A stretch of 64,000 bases of DNA from Arthrobacter sp. StoSoilB20 (GCF_019977295.1 NZ_AP024651.1:4402001-4466000); one strand, 5' to 3'; positions 52,835-62,108 are shown, numbered from the stretch's first letter. Numbers and translations are program-made. The notes: generated from the letters alone by a model not told the origin.

Positions 52835-54921
52835 TATGCGTTGACCTTTCCGAACAGCTCCAACACTTCATCAACCGTGGTTGCTTCCTCCAACTGGGCC
52901 ACCTGGGCCTTGTTGGTGAAGATCTTGGCGATTGAAGACAGGATGTGGAGGTGTTCATTGTTGAGGCCGGCCACGCCAACCACGAACTTCACTTGCTTGC
53001 CACCCCAGTCGATGCCCTCCGGGTAGCGGATGATGGACACGGCCGAGTGGTTGATGTGCTCCTTGGCATCGTTGGTGCCGTGCGGGATCGCCAGGAAGCT
53101 GCCCATGTATGTGGACACGGATTCCTCGCGCTCGTGCATGGCGTGGACGTAGCTCACATCCACGGCACCGCGGTCAAGCAGGAGCTTGCCCGCCTCGTCG
53201 ATCGCAGCATCACGGTCCGTTGCGGTTCCGTTCAGGACCACGCTTTCGCGAAGCAGGACACCTTTGCCTTCAGCTTGAGCGCCTGTTGCTTGAGCGCCGT
53301 TTGCTTGACCCCCGACGCCGACAGCCGGTTCAGCGGTATGCGCACCCTGGGCGGGGGCTGCTGTTGTGGCAGCTTCGGTGGGCTGTGCCCCGGCGGCGGG
53401 TTCCGCCGTCGTGCCTGACGCTGTGGCGTCAGTGTTGCTGCTGCGGACCAGCTCAACAATGTCGTCATACTCGGGGCTGTTCATGAAGTTGTCCACCGAG
53501 TAGTGGATGGCACTGGCCGTCCTCGGCTGGGCTCGTTCGGTCAGGTCCTGGTGGGTGACCACAACGTCGTAGCTGTCGCTGAGGTTCGCGATGGCCGAGT
53601 TGGTGACTTTGACGTCCGGGAAGCCGGCCGCCTTGATCTTGTTGCGCAGCACCGAGGCGCCCATGGCACTTGAACCCATGCCGGCGTCGCAAGCGAACAC
53701 GATGTTTTGAACCGGGCGGGTGAGGACGGTGCCCTCACCCTGGGCTGCAGCCCTGTCGCCTACCAATGCTGAAGAGACCGAGCTCTTCTTGCCCTTCATG
53801 GCCTCCATGCGGGATGTGGCGGCGGAGAGGTCATCCTCGCCCTTGTTCTTGGAGGTCCGCAGAATCAGCGAAGCGATCAGGAAGGACACGGCAGTGGCCA
53901 GGACAACCGCCAGGATGACGCCGACGTAGCTGTCGCGGGAGGTCTGGGCAATGACCGCGATGATGGAACCCGGAGCAGCAGGTGCCACGAGTCCGGAGTT
54001 GGTGATGGCCAAGGTGGCGATGCCCGTCATGCCACCGCCGATCGCGGCGAGGATGAGGATGGGCTTCATCAGGACGTACGGGAAGTAGATCTCGTGGATA
54101 CCACCGAGGAAGTGGATGATCGCGGCACCGGGTGCCGAAGCACGGGCAGCTCCACGGCCGAAGAACATGTACGCCAGCAGGATGCCCAGGCCCGGGCCGG
54201 GGTTGGCCTCGAGCAGGAACAGGATGGACTTGCCCTGGTCCAGCGACTGCTGGATGCCCAGCGGAGTCAGCACGCCGTGGTTGATGGCGTTGTTGAGGAA
54301 GAGGACCTTGGCAGGTTCGATGAAAATGCTGGTCAGCGGCAGGAGGCCGTTGTCCACCAGGAACTGGACCACGGAGCCGGCGCCGGCCGTGAAGGCCTTG
54401 ACCACGGGCGTCAGCCCGTAGAACCCGAGCAGGGTCAGGATTCCGCCCCAGATACCGGCAGAGAAGTTATTGACCAGCATCTCAAAACCGGGCCGGATCT
54501 TGCCGTCCCAAATGGCGTCGATCTTCTTCATGGTCCAGCCGCCCAGCGGGCCCATGATCATGGCGCCAATGAACATGGGGATGCCGGTACCGACAATCAC
54601 GCCCATGGTGGCGATGGCACCCACCACGCCGCCGCGAACGTCGTAGACCATCCGGCCGCCGGTGTAGGCAATCAGGAGCGGAAGCAGGTAGTTGACCATG
54701 GGGCCCACAAGGCCCACGTGGGCAACACCTTCGGCGTTGGTCCCATAACCGCCAAGCTCCGGGACCGGAATCCAGCCCTTTTCGATGAACAGGGCTGTGA
54801 TGAGGCCCCAGGCGATGAAGGCACCAATGTTCGGCATGATCATGCCGGACAGGAATGTCCCGAACTTTTGGACACCAACACGGGCGCTGGTGCGGGGCTT
54901 CGCAACGGTCTCTGTTGCCAT
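52834..54921 (-). CDS. mtlA: PTS mannitol-specific enzyme IICBA
   Basis: Imports and phosphorylates mannitol. 695 residues in the order IIC (1-355, membrane; [14 protein letters not shown] is the mannitol-family substrate motif), IIB (about 403-495; phospho-Cys C411 in [13 protein letters not shown]), and IIA (about 553-695; phospho-His H614 in [10 protein letters not shown]). The IIB-IIA linker of about 57 residues is rich in Ala, Thr, Gly and Gln and looks disordered. Forms one unit with mtlD downstream and lies 66 nt after a TetR-type regulator gene. Phosphate comes from PtsI and PtsH encoded nearby. Confidence 0.96.
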   Translation of the reverse strand: MATETVAKPRTSARVGVQKFGTFLSGMIMPNIGAFIAWGLITALFIEKGWIPVPELGGYGTNAEGVAHVGLVGPMVNYLLPLLIAYTGGRMVYDVRGGVVGAIATMGVIVGTGIPMFIGAMIMGPLGGWTMKKIDAIWDGKIRPGFEMLVNNFSAGIWGGILTLLGFYGLTPVVKAFTAGAGSVVQFLVDNGLLPLTSIFIEPAKVLFLNNAINHGVLTPLGIQQSLDQGKSILFLLEANPGPGLGILLAYMFFGRGAARASAPGAAIIHFLGGIHEIYFPYVLMKPILILAAIGGGMTGIATLAITNSGLVAPAAPGSIIAVIAQTSRDSYVGVILAVVLATAVSFLIASLILRTSKNKGEDDLSAATSRMEAMKGKKSSVSSALVGDRAAAQGEGTVLTRPVQNIVFACDAGMGSSAMGASVLRNKIKAAGFPDVKVTNSAIANLSDSYDVVVTHQDLTERAQPRTASAIHYSVDNFMNSPEYDDIVELVRSSNTDATASGTTAEPAAGAQPTEAATTAAPAQGAHTAEPAVGVGGQANGAQATGAQAEGKGVLLRESVVLNGTATDRDAAIDEAGKLLLDRGAVDVSYVHAMHEREESVSTYMGSFLAIPHGTNDAKEHINHSAVSIIRYPEGIDWGGKQVKFVVGVAGLNNEHLHILSSIAKIFTNKAQVAQLEEATTVDEVLELFGKVNA

Positions 54922-54987
54922 GTGAATTCCTAACGTGTGTCCCGCTGCGGCGCGGGGTCAGTCGATATAGATCGAGAGAGAACAGCC

Positions 54988-55710
54988 TTAGGAGCTGCTG
55001 GAAATGCGGTGAAGCCACTCAAGGAACAGCTTCAATTCAGAGCTGGAAAGTTGGTCTGAATGTGAGGCCTGCAGTGCCGCATTCAGGGCGATTGCCGCAA
55101 CAACCACGGACGATTTACCGGAATCGTCCGCCGCGGCGCCACGGGCAGTGTCCGTGGAGACAGCAAAAATCATGGAATCCCGGGTCATCGTTGAGAGCTC
55201 GAGGTTCCTTTCTTCCACCGGTTCAGCGATCAGCATGAGCGTGACGCCCACGTTGGCGGCCAGAATGCTGCGGGCCGCTTCGCGGGGCGGCACGTTGATC
55301 TGGCCCGAGATAGCGGCCTTGTTCAGCATCTCTTCCAGAAGCGCTTCAGCATCGGCCACGATCGCTGGGCGGCTTTCCGGCCTGATGTTGCCGAACATCA
55401 CCAGATACAGATGGGGTTGGCTCAGCCCGAACTGGACGTGGTTGTCCCACATCCGCCGGACGTCTTCCAAGGGCTCCCCGGACGGTGCAAAATCCCGCTC
55501 CCCCGCCACATACTCTTCAAATCCGGCTGATACGACGGCGTCGAACAAACCCTCTTTGTCTCCGAAGTGGTGGTAGAGCGTGGGCGCCGTGACCCCGGCA
55601 AGCTTGGTGATCTGGCGCGTTGAGACCGCTGACCCCTCCGAATTCGCCAGCAACTCGGCAGCTGCGCGAAGCAACCGAATTTTAGGCGGAAGCTGGTCAT
55701 CGAAACTCAT
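54988..55710 (-). CDS. TetR-family regulator of the mannitol PTS region
   Basis: 240 residues. TetR helix-turn-helix: KIRLLRAAAELLANSEGSAV, then ITKLAGVTAPTLYHHFGDKEG (YHHFGDKEGL is the mark). The C-terminal half matches the WHG/TetR_C_13-like type only loosely. It is co-directional with mtlA-mtlD and divergent from ptsI; a 15-bp palindrome in the gap could be its operator. Mannitol operons are usually controlled by MtlR, so TetR control is a departure from that; the effector is unknown. Confidence 0.87.
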   Translation of the reverse strand: MSFDDQLPPKIRLLRAAAELLANSEGSAVSTRQITKLAGVTAPTLYHHFGDKEGLFDAVVSAGFEEYVAGERDFAPSGEPLEDVRRMWDNHVQFGLSQPHLYLVMFGNIRPESRPAIVADAEALLEEMLNKAAISGQINVPPREAARSILAANVGVTLMLIAEPVEERNLELSTMTRDSMIFAVSTDTARGAAADDSGKSSVVVAAIALNAALQASHSDQLSSSELKLFLEWLHRISSSS

Positions 55711-55728
55711 AACCGCTACCCTAGCACC

Positions 55729-55743
55729 TATAGCGTTGCTATA
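55729..55743. promoter_or_regulatory. Palindrome between the TetR gene and ptsI
   Basis: TATAGC-GTT-GCTATA is a perfect 6-bp inverted repeat with a 3-nt centre, 19 nt from the TetR start and 97 nt from ptsI. A fit for a TetR operator controlling both directions. Confidence 0.6.
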
Positions 55744-55839
55744 TGAAGTGGCTCACAAAGGAATTTTGTAGGCTAGTTTTCGAGGCTCCCGGTGCCGTCG
55801 CCGGCGGGCCTGAACCAACAAGCAGGAACAGAGGATTCA

Positions 55840-57540
55840 GTGCAGAATTTCCAAGGAGTAGGGGTAAGCCCTGGCCGCATCATTGGTTCCGTCCGCCAGA
55901 TGCCCAAGCCGGTGAGCGAACCGCCGTCGGGCGAGCGGTTGGGTGCGGACGTCAGTCCGGAGGACGCCGTCGCCGGCTTGAAAGCCGCCGCGCAGTCCGT
56001 CCATGACGAGCTCAAGGCACGTGCGGACAGCGCTTCGGGCGACGGCAAAGCCGTCCTCGAGGCCACCGCGCTCATGGCCAAGGACACCATGCTCCTGAAA
56101 TCGGCCAGCAAGCTCATCAACGCCGGATCCTCGGCTGAGCGGGCCATCTGGGAAGCCGGCGCCTCGGTCTCCGAGATGCTGCACAACCTTGGTGGCTACA
56201 TGGCCGAGCGCGCCACCGACGTCCTGGATGTCCGCGCCCGGATCGTGGCCGAACTCCGCGGCGTCCCTGCTCCCGGCATCCCTGCCTCGGACACGCCTTT
56301 CATCCTGGTGGCCGAAGACCTCGCCCCCGCCGACACCGCAACGCTGAACCCCGCGGTGGTTCAGGCACTGGTCACCTCCGGAGGCGGCCCGCAGTCCCAC
56401 ACAGCCATCATCGCGCGCTCACTCGGCCTGCCCGCAGTGGTTGCGGCGCACGGTGTTGATGACATTGCGGACGGAACCGAGATCTACGTGGACGGCGCGG
56501 CAGGCTTCGTGGCCGTCTCGCCCACCGAAGAGCACCGCACTGCCGCTACGGCCTGGGCGGAAACGTCCGCAACCCTTGCAGCCTTCGACGGTAACGGCAC
56601 GACGGCGGACGGCCACCTGGTGCCGCTGCTCGCCAACGTCGGTGGAGCCAAGGATGCCGTAGCCGCAGCCGGTTTGGGTGCCCAGGGAGTGGGCCTGTTC
56701 CGCACGGAATTCTGCTTCCTGGAACGCGACACCGAGCCGTCAGTGGATGAGCAAGCGGCAGCCTACAAGGCCGTTTTCGATGCATTCCCGGGTAAGAAGG
56801 TTGTCCTGCGCACCCTCGACGCCGGCGCCGACAAACCCCTCCCCTTCCTCACCGATGCCACCGAACCCAACCCTGCACTGGGTGTACGCGGCTATCGCAC
56901 CGATTTCACCACGCCCGGCGTCCTGGAACGCCAGCTGGAGGCAATAGCCCGGGCTGCTTCGGAATCCGAGGCCGATGTGTGGGTCATGGCCCCCATGATC
57001 TCCACGGCTGCCGAAGCCGGACGTTTCGCCTCGCTGTGTGCCGCCGCTGGAATCCAGACGCCCGGCGTCATGGTGGAAGTTCCCTCCGCTGCACTGACTG
57101 CCGCCACCGTGTTGCGGGAAGTCGGGTTTGCCTCGCTGGGAACCAATGACCTCACGCAATACGCCATGGCCGCCGACCGCCAACTCGGCCCCCTCGCCGA
57201 GCTCAACACGCCGTGGCAGCCGGCCGTGCTTCGGCTGGTGCAGCTCACTGTTGAAGGTGCTTCCCAGGAAAGCACGGGCCGGGAAGGCGATGCGAAGCCC
57301 GTTGGTGTCTGTGGTGAGGCAGCCGCGGACCCGGCACTCGCCGTCGTTCTTACCGGTTTGGGCGTCACCACCTTGTCCATGACCGCTCGCTCGTTGGCGG
57401 CGGTCGGGACTGTGCTGAAGACTGTGACGTTGGAGCAGGCGCAGGAACTCGCGCAGCTCGCTTTGTCTGCGCCGAGTGCTCTTGAGGCCCGCGATTGGGT
57501 CCGCGCAAAGCTCCCCGTGCTCGAAGAGCTCGGCCTCTAA
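55840..57540 (+). CDS. ptsI: Phosphoenolpyruvate-protein phosphotransferase (PTS enzyme I)
   Basis: 566 residues. N-terminal domain with phospho-His H187 in SGGGPQSHTAIIARSLGLPA; C-terminal PEP-binding barrel with VGLFRTEFCFLERD, RTLDAGADKPLPF and the catalytic Cys in PVGVCGEAAADP. Takes phosphate from PEP and passes it to HPr. The GTG at 55840 is chosen because AGAGGA precedes it; the frame opens 16 codons earlier without one. Followed by ptsH after 31 nt. Confidence 0.95.
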   Translation: MQNFQGVGVSPGRIIGSVRQMPKPVSEPPSGERLGADVSPEDAVAGLKAAAQSVHDELKARADSASGDGKAVLEATALMAKDTMLLKSASKLINAGSSAERAIWEAGASVSEMLHNLGGYMAERATDVLDVRARIVAELRGVPAPGIPASDTPFILVAEDLAPADTATLNPAVVQALVTSGGGPQSHTAIIARSLGLPAVVAAHGVDDIADGTEIYVDGAAGFVAVSPTEEHRTAATAWAETSATLAAFDGNGTTADGHLVPLLANVGGAKDAVAAAGLGAQGVGLFRTEFCFLERDTEPSVDEQAAAYKAVFDAFPGKKVVLRTLDAGADKPLPFLTDATEPNPALGVRGYRTDFTTPGVLERQLEAIARAASESEADVWVMAPMISTAAEAGRFASLCAAAGIQTPGVMVEVPSAALTAATVLREVGFASLGTNDLTQYAMAADRQLGPLAELNTPWQPAVLRLVQLTVEGASQESTGREGDAKPVGVCGEAAADPALAVVLTGLGVTTLSMTARSLAAVGTVLKTVTLEQAQELAQLALSAPSALEARDWVRAKLPVLEELGL

Positions 57541-57571
57541 CCTCTTGTTTGTTTCCGTCGAAGGAGAAACC

Positions 57572-57850
57572 ATGCCCGAACGCACAGCCACCATCGCCAG
57601 CCGCTCCGGACTGCATGCCCGCCCGGCCGCCTTGTTTGCCGAGGCCGCCGGCGAACAGCCCGTGGAAGTCACCATTGCCATGCAGGGTGAACCTGCCGAA
57701 GACGCCCTCGATGCCGCCAGCATCCTTTCGCTCATGACGCTCGGCGCCGCTAAGGGCGACGTCGTGGTGCTGCGGGCCGAGGGGGACGGTGCCGACGCTG
57801 CGCTGGACGCACTGGTGAAGCTCCTGGAGACGGACCTGGACGCGGAGTAG
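57572..57850 (+). CDS. ptsH: Phosphocarrier protein HPr
   Basis: 92 residues. H15 in SRSGLHARPAALF is the site phosphorylated by enzyme I. The region AASILSLMTLGA corresponds to the regulatory-serine helix of HPr. AAGGAG precedes the ATG. Completes the general PTS next to mtlA; probably serves other PTS permeases too. A hairpin repeat follows 22 nt after the stop. Confidence 0.96.
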   Translation: MPERTATIASRSGLHARPAALFAEAAGEQPVEVTIAMQGEPAEDALDAASILSLMTLGAAKGDVVVLRAEGDGADAALDALVKLLETDLDAE

Positions 57851-57872
57851 CGGGGCTCGTTACTGCCCCTGG

Positions 57873-57950
57873 GCCGCCCGTTTCGATGGTTCCCTGCCAG
57901 CAATGCCGCGCGCACGGCATGGTCAGCAGGGAACCCCCGAAATGGGCGGC
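57873..57950. repeat. Hairpin element, copy 2 of the interspersed family
   Basis: Outer arms 57873-57897 and 57926-57950 pair in 22 of 25 positions and share CGATGGTTCCCTGC with the element at 16998. The inner hairpin ATGCCG-CGCGCA-CGGCAT is in the same place as in copy 1. Lies between ptsH and the HTH gene, and probably ends the pts transcript. Confidence 0.75.
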
Positions 57951-57971
57951 AACGCACGCTAGGCTTCTGCC

Positions 57972-58391
57972 ATGGCATTGATAGCTCCCCGCATCACAGC
58001 AGGGCTCCCCGCCGACGACGCCCGGAACCTGGCGCGCTCCCTCCAGGACAGCAACGACATCACTGTGTTCGTGGACGGCACGGTCCACCGCCTCCCCGAT
58101 GAGGCGAGGGACGCCGTCGTCGACCTCCTTGCGCGGCTGGGCCGCGGCGAAACCGTGACCGTCAGCAGCGTGGAGGAAATGCTCACCACTTCGCAAGCCG
58201 CGGAGCTCGCCGGCATCTCCCATACCTACCTGCGCAATATGACCGATCGCGGCGAAATCCCCGTGGAATACCGCGGGACGCACCGACGGATCCGGCAGGC
58301 GGCCATCATGGCGTGGCTGGAAACGCAGAAGGCGAAACACTCCGAAGCAGCAGCCGGCCAGCCCGGGGAGAACGACTCCAGCGCCGACTGA
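57972..58391 (+). CDS. Excisionase-type helix-turn-helix protein, orphan antitoxin-like
   Basis: 139 residues. N-terminal half ITAGLPADDARNLARSLQDS with VEEMLTTSQAAELAGISHTY leading into a MerR/Xis-like HTH (YLRNMTDRGEIPVEYRGTHR, then RIRQAAIMAWLE). This architecture is seen in antitoxins paired with PIN-domain toxins. Here the next gene encodes a small membrane protein and no PIN gene follows, so it is either an orphan antitoxin or an independent DNA-binding protein. Confidence 0.75.
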   Translation: MALIAPRITAGLPADDARNLARSLQDSNDITVFVDGTVHRLPDEARDAVVDLLARLGRGETVTVSSVEEMLTTSQAAELAGISHTYLRNMTDRGEIPVEYRGTHRRIRQAAIMAWLETQKAKHSEAAAGQPGENDSSAD

Positions 58392-58409
58392 TGGTTGCGG
58401 AGTGATAAG

Positions 58410-58470
58410 GATCAAGCAACGATCCCAGCCAACGGACCAGCACCCCTTAAAGCCGGGGTTACGCTTGATC
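58410..58470. promoter_or_regulatory. Nested inverted repeats before the gene at 58472
   Basis: GATCAAGC (58410-58417) and GCTTGATC (58463-58470) enclose ACCCC-TTAAAGCC-GGGGT (58442-58459). The structure ends one base before the GTG start, so it may be a terminator of the upstream gene or a translation-control hairpin. Confidence 0.35.
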
Positions 58471-58471
58471 G

Positions 58472-58723
58472 GTGGGCAATTTCAAGGGGTGGCATATCGT
58501 GGCCGGGTTGGCCGCCATGGCCCTTGCCGCACCCTTGGGCTCTGCCATGGGATTGAACTTCGTGGCAACCTTCATGTTTGCCTGCACAGTCTTCGTGGCA
58601 GTAGCCATGTGGACGGAATCAAAAATCGCACGACGCCGGGACGCCGCCAACGCTTCCGCCGCGCCTGAGGCTGCGCAGCCGGCGGCAGACCCCAGCGAAT
58701 CCGACGACGCCACCAGGGAATAG
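58472..58723 (+). CDS. Small membrane protein of unknown function
   Basis: 83 residues: two hydrophobic segments (WHIVAGLAAMALAAPLG and FVATFMFACTVFVAVAMW), then a basic stretch SKIARRRD and an Ala/Pro/Asp-rich tail. The GTG start has no strong ribosome binding site. It is 3 nt before the next gene, so the pair is probably co-translated. No family recognised. Confidence 0.6.
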   Translation: MGNFKGWHIVAGLAAMALAAPLGSAMGLNFVATFMFACTVFVAVAMWTESKIARRRDAANASAAPEAAQPAADPSESDDATRE

Positions 58724-58726
58724 CCT

Positions 58727-59089
58727 GTGCCGTCGGGGAAAAGCGCAAAGTACTCCGAGTGGCCCTGGAACCGCCCTTGGCCTTGGCTCCTTTTCATCGC
58801 TCCGACCGGCCTGCTCCTCGGGACGATCTGGATGTACACCGGAGGCTGCGGCCAAGCGGTGGGAACCGGGGAATTCGATTCCTGCCAGTCCTCTCCGTTC
58901 CTCGGTTATCCGGTGACATGGACAGCCACGGCAGCCATGGCGTTGTTCCTTGCCTGGAGCCTCGTGGGGCTGGGCAGGGCGCTGCGGTATTCCCGAAAGC
59001 CCTCCCGGGACCGGGTTTTCCCTGAACCGCGGCTTCCTGGAACCGCCGGGGACAGAGGCAGCTGCAGACCGGACCATGGGGTTCAATAG
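58727..59089 (+). CDS. Small membrane protein of unknown function
   Basis: 120 residues. A Trp-rich start (SEWPWNRPWPWLLFIAP), a first helix to about residue 40, an external loop with two cysteines (GGCGQAVG and FDSCQSS) that could pair, a second helix (WTATAAMALFLAWSLVGLG), and a basic C-terminal tail. GTG start. The last residues overlap the possible upstream start of the TIGR03083 gene. No family recognised; the tail may not be conserved. Confidence 0.6.
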   Translation: MPSGKSAKYSEWPWNRPWPWLLFIAPTGLLLGTIWMYTGGCGQAVGTGEFDSCQSSPFLGYPVTWTATAAMALFLAWSLVGLGRALRYSRKPSRDRVFPEPRLPGTAGDRGSCRPDHGVQ

Positions 59090-59093
59090 CGGT

Positions 59094-59735
59094 ATGGCCC
59101 TGACCTCACCCTCCGACGTGTGGCCCGTGGTGCACGAGGAACGTCGTGCACTGATCCGGGATCTCGAACCACTTCAGCCCTTCCAATGGAAGACGCCATC
59201 CCTTTGCCCCGGCTGGGACGTCCATGACGTCCTGGCGCATGTGATCGACAGCGCCAAGACCACCCGACTGGGCTTCATCCGCCGCCTGATTGCCGCCCGG
59301 ATGGATTTCGACCGCGACAACGCCGTGGGAGTTGAGCGCGAACGGACCCTTGACCCCGGCACCACGTTGGCCCAGTTCCAGGCAGTGGTTTCCCGCACTT
59401 CCGGGCCTCCCGCAGGTCTGGCTACCCGGCTGGTGGAAGCATTCGTCCACGGCGAAGACATTCGGCGTCCGTTGGGGCTGCGCCGCGATTACCCGGCGGC
59501 GCACGTGGCCACGGCCCTGGAATACCAAGCGCGGACCAGCACCAAGATGGGCGGAGGCAAGGAAGTGACCGAAGGCTGGCGCCTGGTGGCCACTGACGCA
59601 GCTTTCGATCATGGAGACGGCCCGGCCGTTGAAGGACCAGCCATAGCCCTGCTGCTTGCCGTGTCCGGCCGCCCGATCGGGACGGACGAGCTCAGCGGCC
59701 CCGGCGCTCCGGTATTCCTGCAGCGGCAGGCTTGA
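59094..59735 (+). CDS. TIGR03083-type (mycothiol-dependent, DinB-like) protein
   Basis: 213 residues from the ATG at 59094; an ATG six codons upstream (59076) is equally possible but overlaps the previous gene. The opening VVHEERRALIRDLEPLQPFQ and TPSLCPGWDVHDVLAHVIDS, with a His in the DVHDVLAH motif, are typical of the maleylpyruvate isomerase N-terminal/TIGR03083 family, four-helix DinB-like metalloproteins. EAFVHGEDIRRPLG supplies the second His-Asp/Glu motif. The actinobacterial members use or are thought to use mycothiol; the reaction is unknown. The stop overlaps the next start (TGATG). Confidence 0.8.
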   Translation: MALTSPSDVWPVVHEERRALIRDLEPLQPFQWKTPSLCPGWDVHDVLAHVIDSAKTTRLGFIRRLIAARMDFDRDNAVGVERERTLDPGTTLAQFQAVVSRTSGPPAGLATRLVEAFVHGEDIRRPLGLRRDYPAAHVATALEYQARTSTKMGGGKEVTEGWRLVATDAAFDHGDGPAVEGPAIALLLAVSGRPIGTDELSGPGAPVFLQRQA

Positions 59736-60565
59736 TGAAAACGCACGCAACTGTGGAGGCTTTGCTCTCTGCCGACGTCGAGGTTTTGGGCCTGAAGGGG
59801 CGGATCCTCTGGGCCAAGGGAACACCGCCTCCCGGCGCCGGGCTTGATGCAGGCACCGGACCCGTGTCCAGTCCCGACGCGCCCGCATACATCCTGATCC
59901 ATGGGATCGGAGTTTCGCACCGGTACTTGGCCCGGCTCCACACCGTCCTGGCAGCGGATGCACCCACGTACTCGCTGGACCTGCCCGGATTCGCCGGGAC
60001 TCCGAAGCCCGGGAGGCAGCTCTCCGTGGAGGACTACGGCGCCTTCATCGCCGGGGCCTTGGCATCCTGCGGCATCAGTTCCTACGTATTGGTGGGGCAC
60101 TCCATGGGCGTGCAGTTTGCCATCGAAGCGGCGCTGCACTCGCCTGAGCAGGCACGGCAGGTGGTGCTCATGGGGCCGGTGGTGGATTCCCGGCACAAGA
60201 ACGTTCGCCGGCAGTCCTTGGCGCTCTTCCTGGACGGACTGCTCCGCGAGAGCGCGTCGTCCAATTGGATTGTGATCTCCGATTACTTCAAGTGTGGTCC
60301 GCGGTGGTACCTCACGGAGCTTCCGGTCATGATGGGTTACCCCACGGAGAAGCGGCTCGCCGGCATCAAGGTGCCCGTCCTGATCCTGCGGGGAAGCCGC
60401 GACCACGTAGCTGGGCCGGAGTGGTCGCTCCGGCTTTCCAGGGCAGTTGCGCAGGGGCGATTGGTGGAGATTCCCGGCGTCGGCCATGTGGCCCAACACA
60501 TGCGACCCAAAGCCGTGGCCGACGCCATCCGGAGTTTCGTCGCCGCCACAACGCCGCACCGCTAA
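59735..60565 (+). CDS. Alpha/beta-fold hydrolase
   Basis: 276 residues. Oxyanion motif LIHGIGVSHR, nucleophile elbow LVGHSMGVQFA (S123), acid in LRGSRDHVAGPEW and catalytic His in GVGHVAQHM give a complete triad. It could be an esterase, lactonase or C-C hydrolase; the substrate is not evident. Coupled to the TIGR03083 gene by one-base overlap. Confidence 0.88.
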   Translation: MKTHATVEALLSADVEVLGLKGRILWAKGTPPPGAGLDAGTGPVSSPDAPAYILIHGIGVSHRYLARLHTVLAADAPTYSLDLPGFAGTPKPGRQLSVEDYGAFIAGALASCGISSYVLVGHSMGVQFAIEAALHSPEQARQVVLMGPVVDSRHKNVRRQSLALFLDGLLRESASSNWIVISDYFKCGPRWYLTELPVMMGYPTEKRLAGIKVPVLILRGSRDHVAGPEWSLRLSRAVAQGRLVEIPGVGHVAQHMRPKAVADAIRSFVAATTPHR

Positions 60566-60658
60566 GCGCTGATGCTCTAACGCACGACGCCGGCGCCTGG
60601 CTTTGGCCTGCTTGTTGAGTCCGCTCCTCCCGGCTAGGCTGGCAAAGCAAGCGCATTA

Positions 60659-60672
60659 GTAAGTTTGCTTAC
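60659..60672. promoter_or_regulatory. GTAAG/CTTAC inverted repeat before the DUF6480-like gene
   Basis: GTAAG-TTTG-CTTAC is perfectly symmetric in its arms and directly precedes the GAAAGGG ribosome binding site. Could be an operator or a short mRNA hairpin. Confidence 0.35.
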
Positions 60673-60685
60673 GAAAGGGCTGATT

Positions 60686-60949
60686 GTGACTGATAAAGAC
60701 TCAAATGAGGAAACCCAGGGCTTCGGAGCAACCGGCGCTACAGGGCCGTTCGACACGACCGCCGACGCCGACAGCATCCACGAGGATCCCGACATGCGCC
60801 AGGACGAGGACGACGATCCCGCCGCCTCTGCCAACCCCGATCCCCTCGATGGGAACGTCACCGGCCTGGAACCCGGCGGTGGAGTGCCGCCGGGAGAAAC
60901 CCCGCCGGCCGAGGGCAGCATGAGCAGCGATCAAGGACACGAAGAGTAA
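60686..60949 (+). CDS. Small acidic protein, DUF6480-like
   Basis: 87 residues, strongly acidic, no hydrophobic segment, low complexity. [20 protein letters not shown] followed by [11 protein letters not shown] is the pattern I associate with DUF6480 proteins of actinobacteria. GTG start after GAAAGGG. Function unknown; such small hydrophilic proteins are often stress-induced, which is inference here. Confidence 0.72.
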   Translation: MTDKDSNEETQGFGATGATGPFDTTADADSIHEDPDMRQDEDDDPAASANPDPLDGNVTGLEPGGGVPPGETPPAEGSMSSDQGHEE

Positions 60950-61043
60950 CGCATTGCCACGGCTGAACGACCAGGGGACGGCCAGGCAGGTCGGCTACGC
61001 AGGCCAGCTACGGCAGTCGAAGCGGGACGGCCAGGCAGGCCAG

Positions 61044-62108
61044 CTACGGCAACCTCAGGATCTCCCCGAGGTCGTACGCAACCGGCTCTTCCAACTGTGA
61101 GTACGTGCAGCTTTCGGGGGTCCGGTCCGGCCGCCACCTGCGGAACTGGGTGGTGTGCCGGAACCTGTCCCCCTCCATGTAGTCGTACGCCACCTCGATC
61201 ACCAGTTCGGGACGCAATGGCACAAAGGAGAAATCCTTGCCTCCGCTCCACCGGCTTTGGGCGCCCGGCATCCTGGATCCCGCAACCCCTTCACCCTGGC
61301 TGGCCCACTCGCCCCACGGGTGCTCGCTGAGGTCCACCTGGTAAGGCTCAAGCTCTGCCACCAGGCTTTCCCTCCTCGCCATGGGGAAGGAGGCAACCAC
61401 CCCGACGTGCTGGAGTTTGCCGCCGTCGTTATAAAGACCCAACAGCATGGACCCCACGACCTTAGCGGTCTTATGCCACCTGAATCCGGCCACCACGCAG
61501 TCGGCGGTGCGCTCGTGCTTGGTCTTGAACATCACGCGCTTGTTGGGCTGGTATGTCCCATCCAACGGCTTGGACAGCACGCCATCCAGGCCTGCGCCTT
61601 CCAATTGCACGAACCACTCCTGCGCACGCTCCAGGTCCGTGACTGCGGGAGTGACGTAAACGGGCGGCTCTGCTGCCTTGAGCGCACGCTCAAGGATGGC
61701 GCGACGCTCCGAGAACGGCCTGCCCATCAGATCGTCGTCGCCGAGGGAAAGGATGTCGAACGCAACCATCGACGCCGGAGTCTTTTCGGCCAGCATCCTC
61801 ACCCGGCTGTCCGCGGGATGGATCCGTTGCTGCAGGACCTCGAACTCAAGCCGGTTGCCCTCGATCAGGACAATCTCGCCGTCGATCACGCATTTGTCCG
61901 GGAGGTTCTTCCGCAGGGCTTCCACCAGTTCAGGGAAATAGCGGGTCATGGGCTTCTCGTTGCGGCTGCCCAGGACGATTTCATCCCCGTCCTTGAAGAC
62001 GATGGTCCTGAAGCCGTCCCATTTGGGCTCGTAGTGCCCAACGTCCGGGATGGCGGGGACGGATTTGGCAAGCATGGGCGAGACGGGTGGCATCACGGGC
62101 AGGTCCAT
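61044..62108 (-). CDS. ATP-dependent DNA ligase, LigC-type
   Basis: 354 residues. Adenylation domain with the nucleotidyl Lys K29 in YEPKWDGFR (KxDG motif), then SRNEKPMTRYFPELVEAL, VIDGEIVLI, and the motif V GLDGVLSKPLDGTYQPNKRV-like region (GVLSKPLDGTYQPN) with MFKTKHERTADCVVAGFRWH. The OB-fold domain follows. No zinc, polymerase or nuclease domain is attached. LigC-type ligases act in minor repair such as excision repair of gaps with ribonucleotides, and back up NHEJ. Standalone; no ku or ligD in the window. The ATG at 62108 is preferred to a TTG two codons earlier. Confidence 0.92.
   Translation of the reverse strand: MDLPVMPPVSPMLAKSVPAIPDVGHYEPKWDGFRTIVFKDGDEIVLGSRNEKPMTRYFPELVEALRKNLPDKCVIDGEIVLIEGNRLEFEVLQQRIHPADSRVRMLAEKTPASMVAFDILSLGDDDLMGRPFSERRAILERALKAAEPPVYVTPAVTDLERAQEWFVQLEGAGLDGVLSKPLDGTYQPNKRVMFKTKHERTADCVVAGFRWHKTAKVVGSMLLGLYNDGGKLQHVGVVASFPMARRESLVAELEPYQVDLSEHPWGEWASQGEGVAGSRMPGAQSRWSGGKDFSFVPLRPELVIEVAYDYMEGDRFRHTTQFRRWRPDRTPESCTYSQLEEPVAYDLGEILRLP

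Noticed and set aside
57972..58723. Complete toxin-antitoxin module
   Set aside because: The HTH protein fits an antitoxin, but no PIN or RelE-like toxin follows or precedes it.
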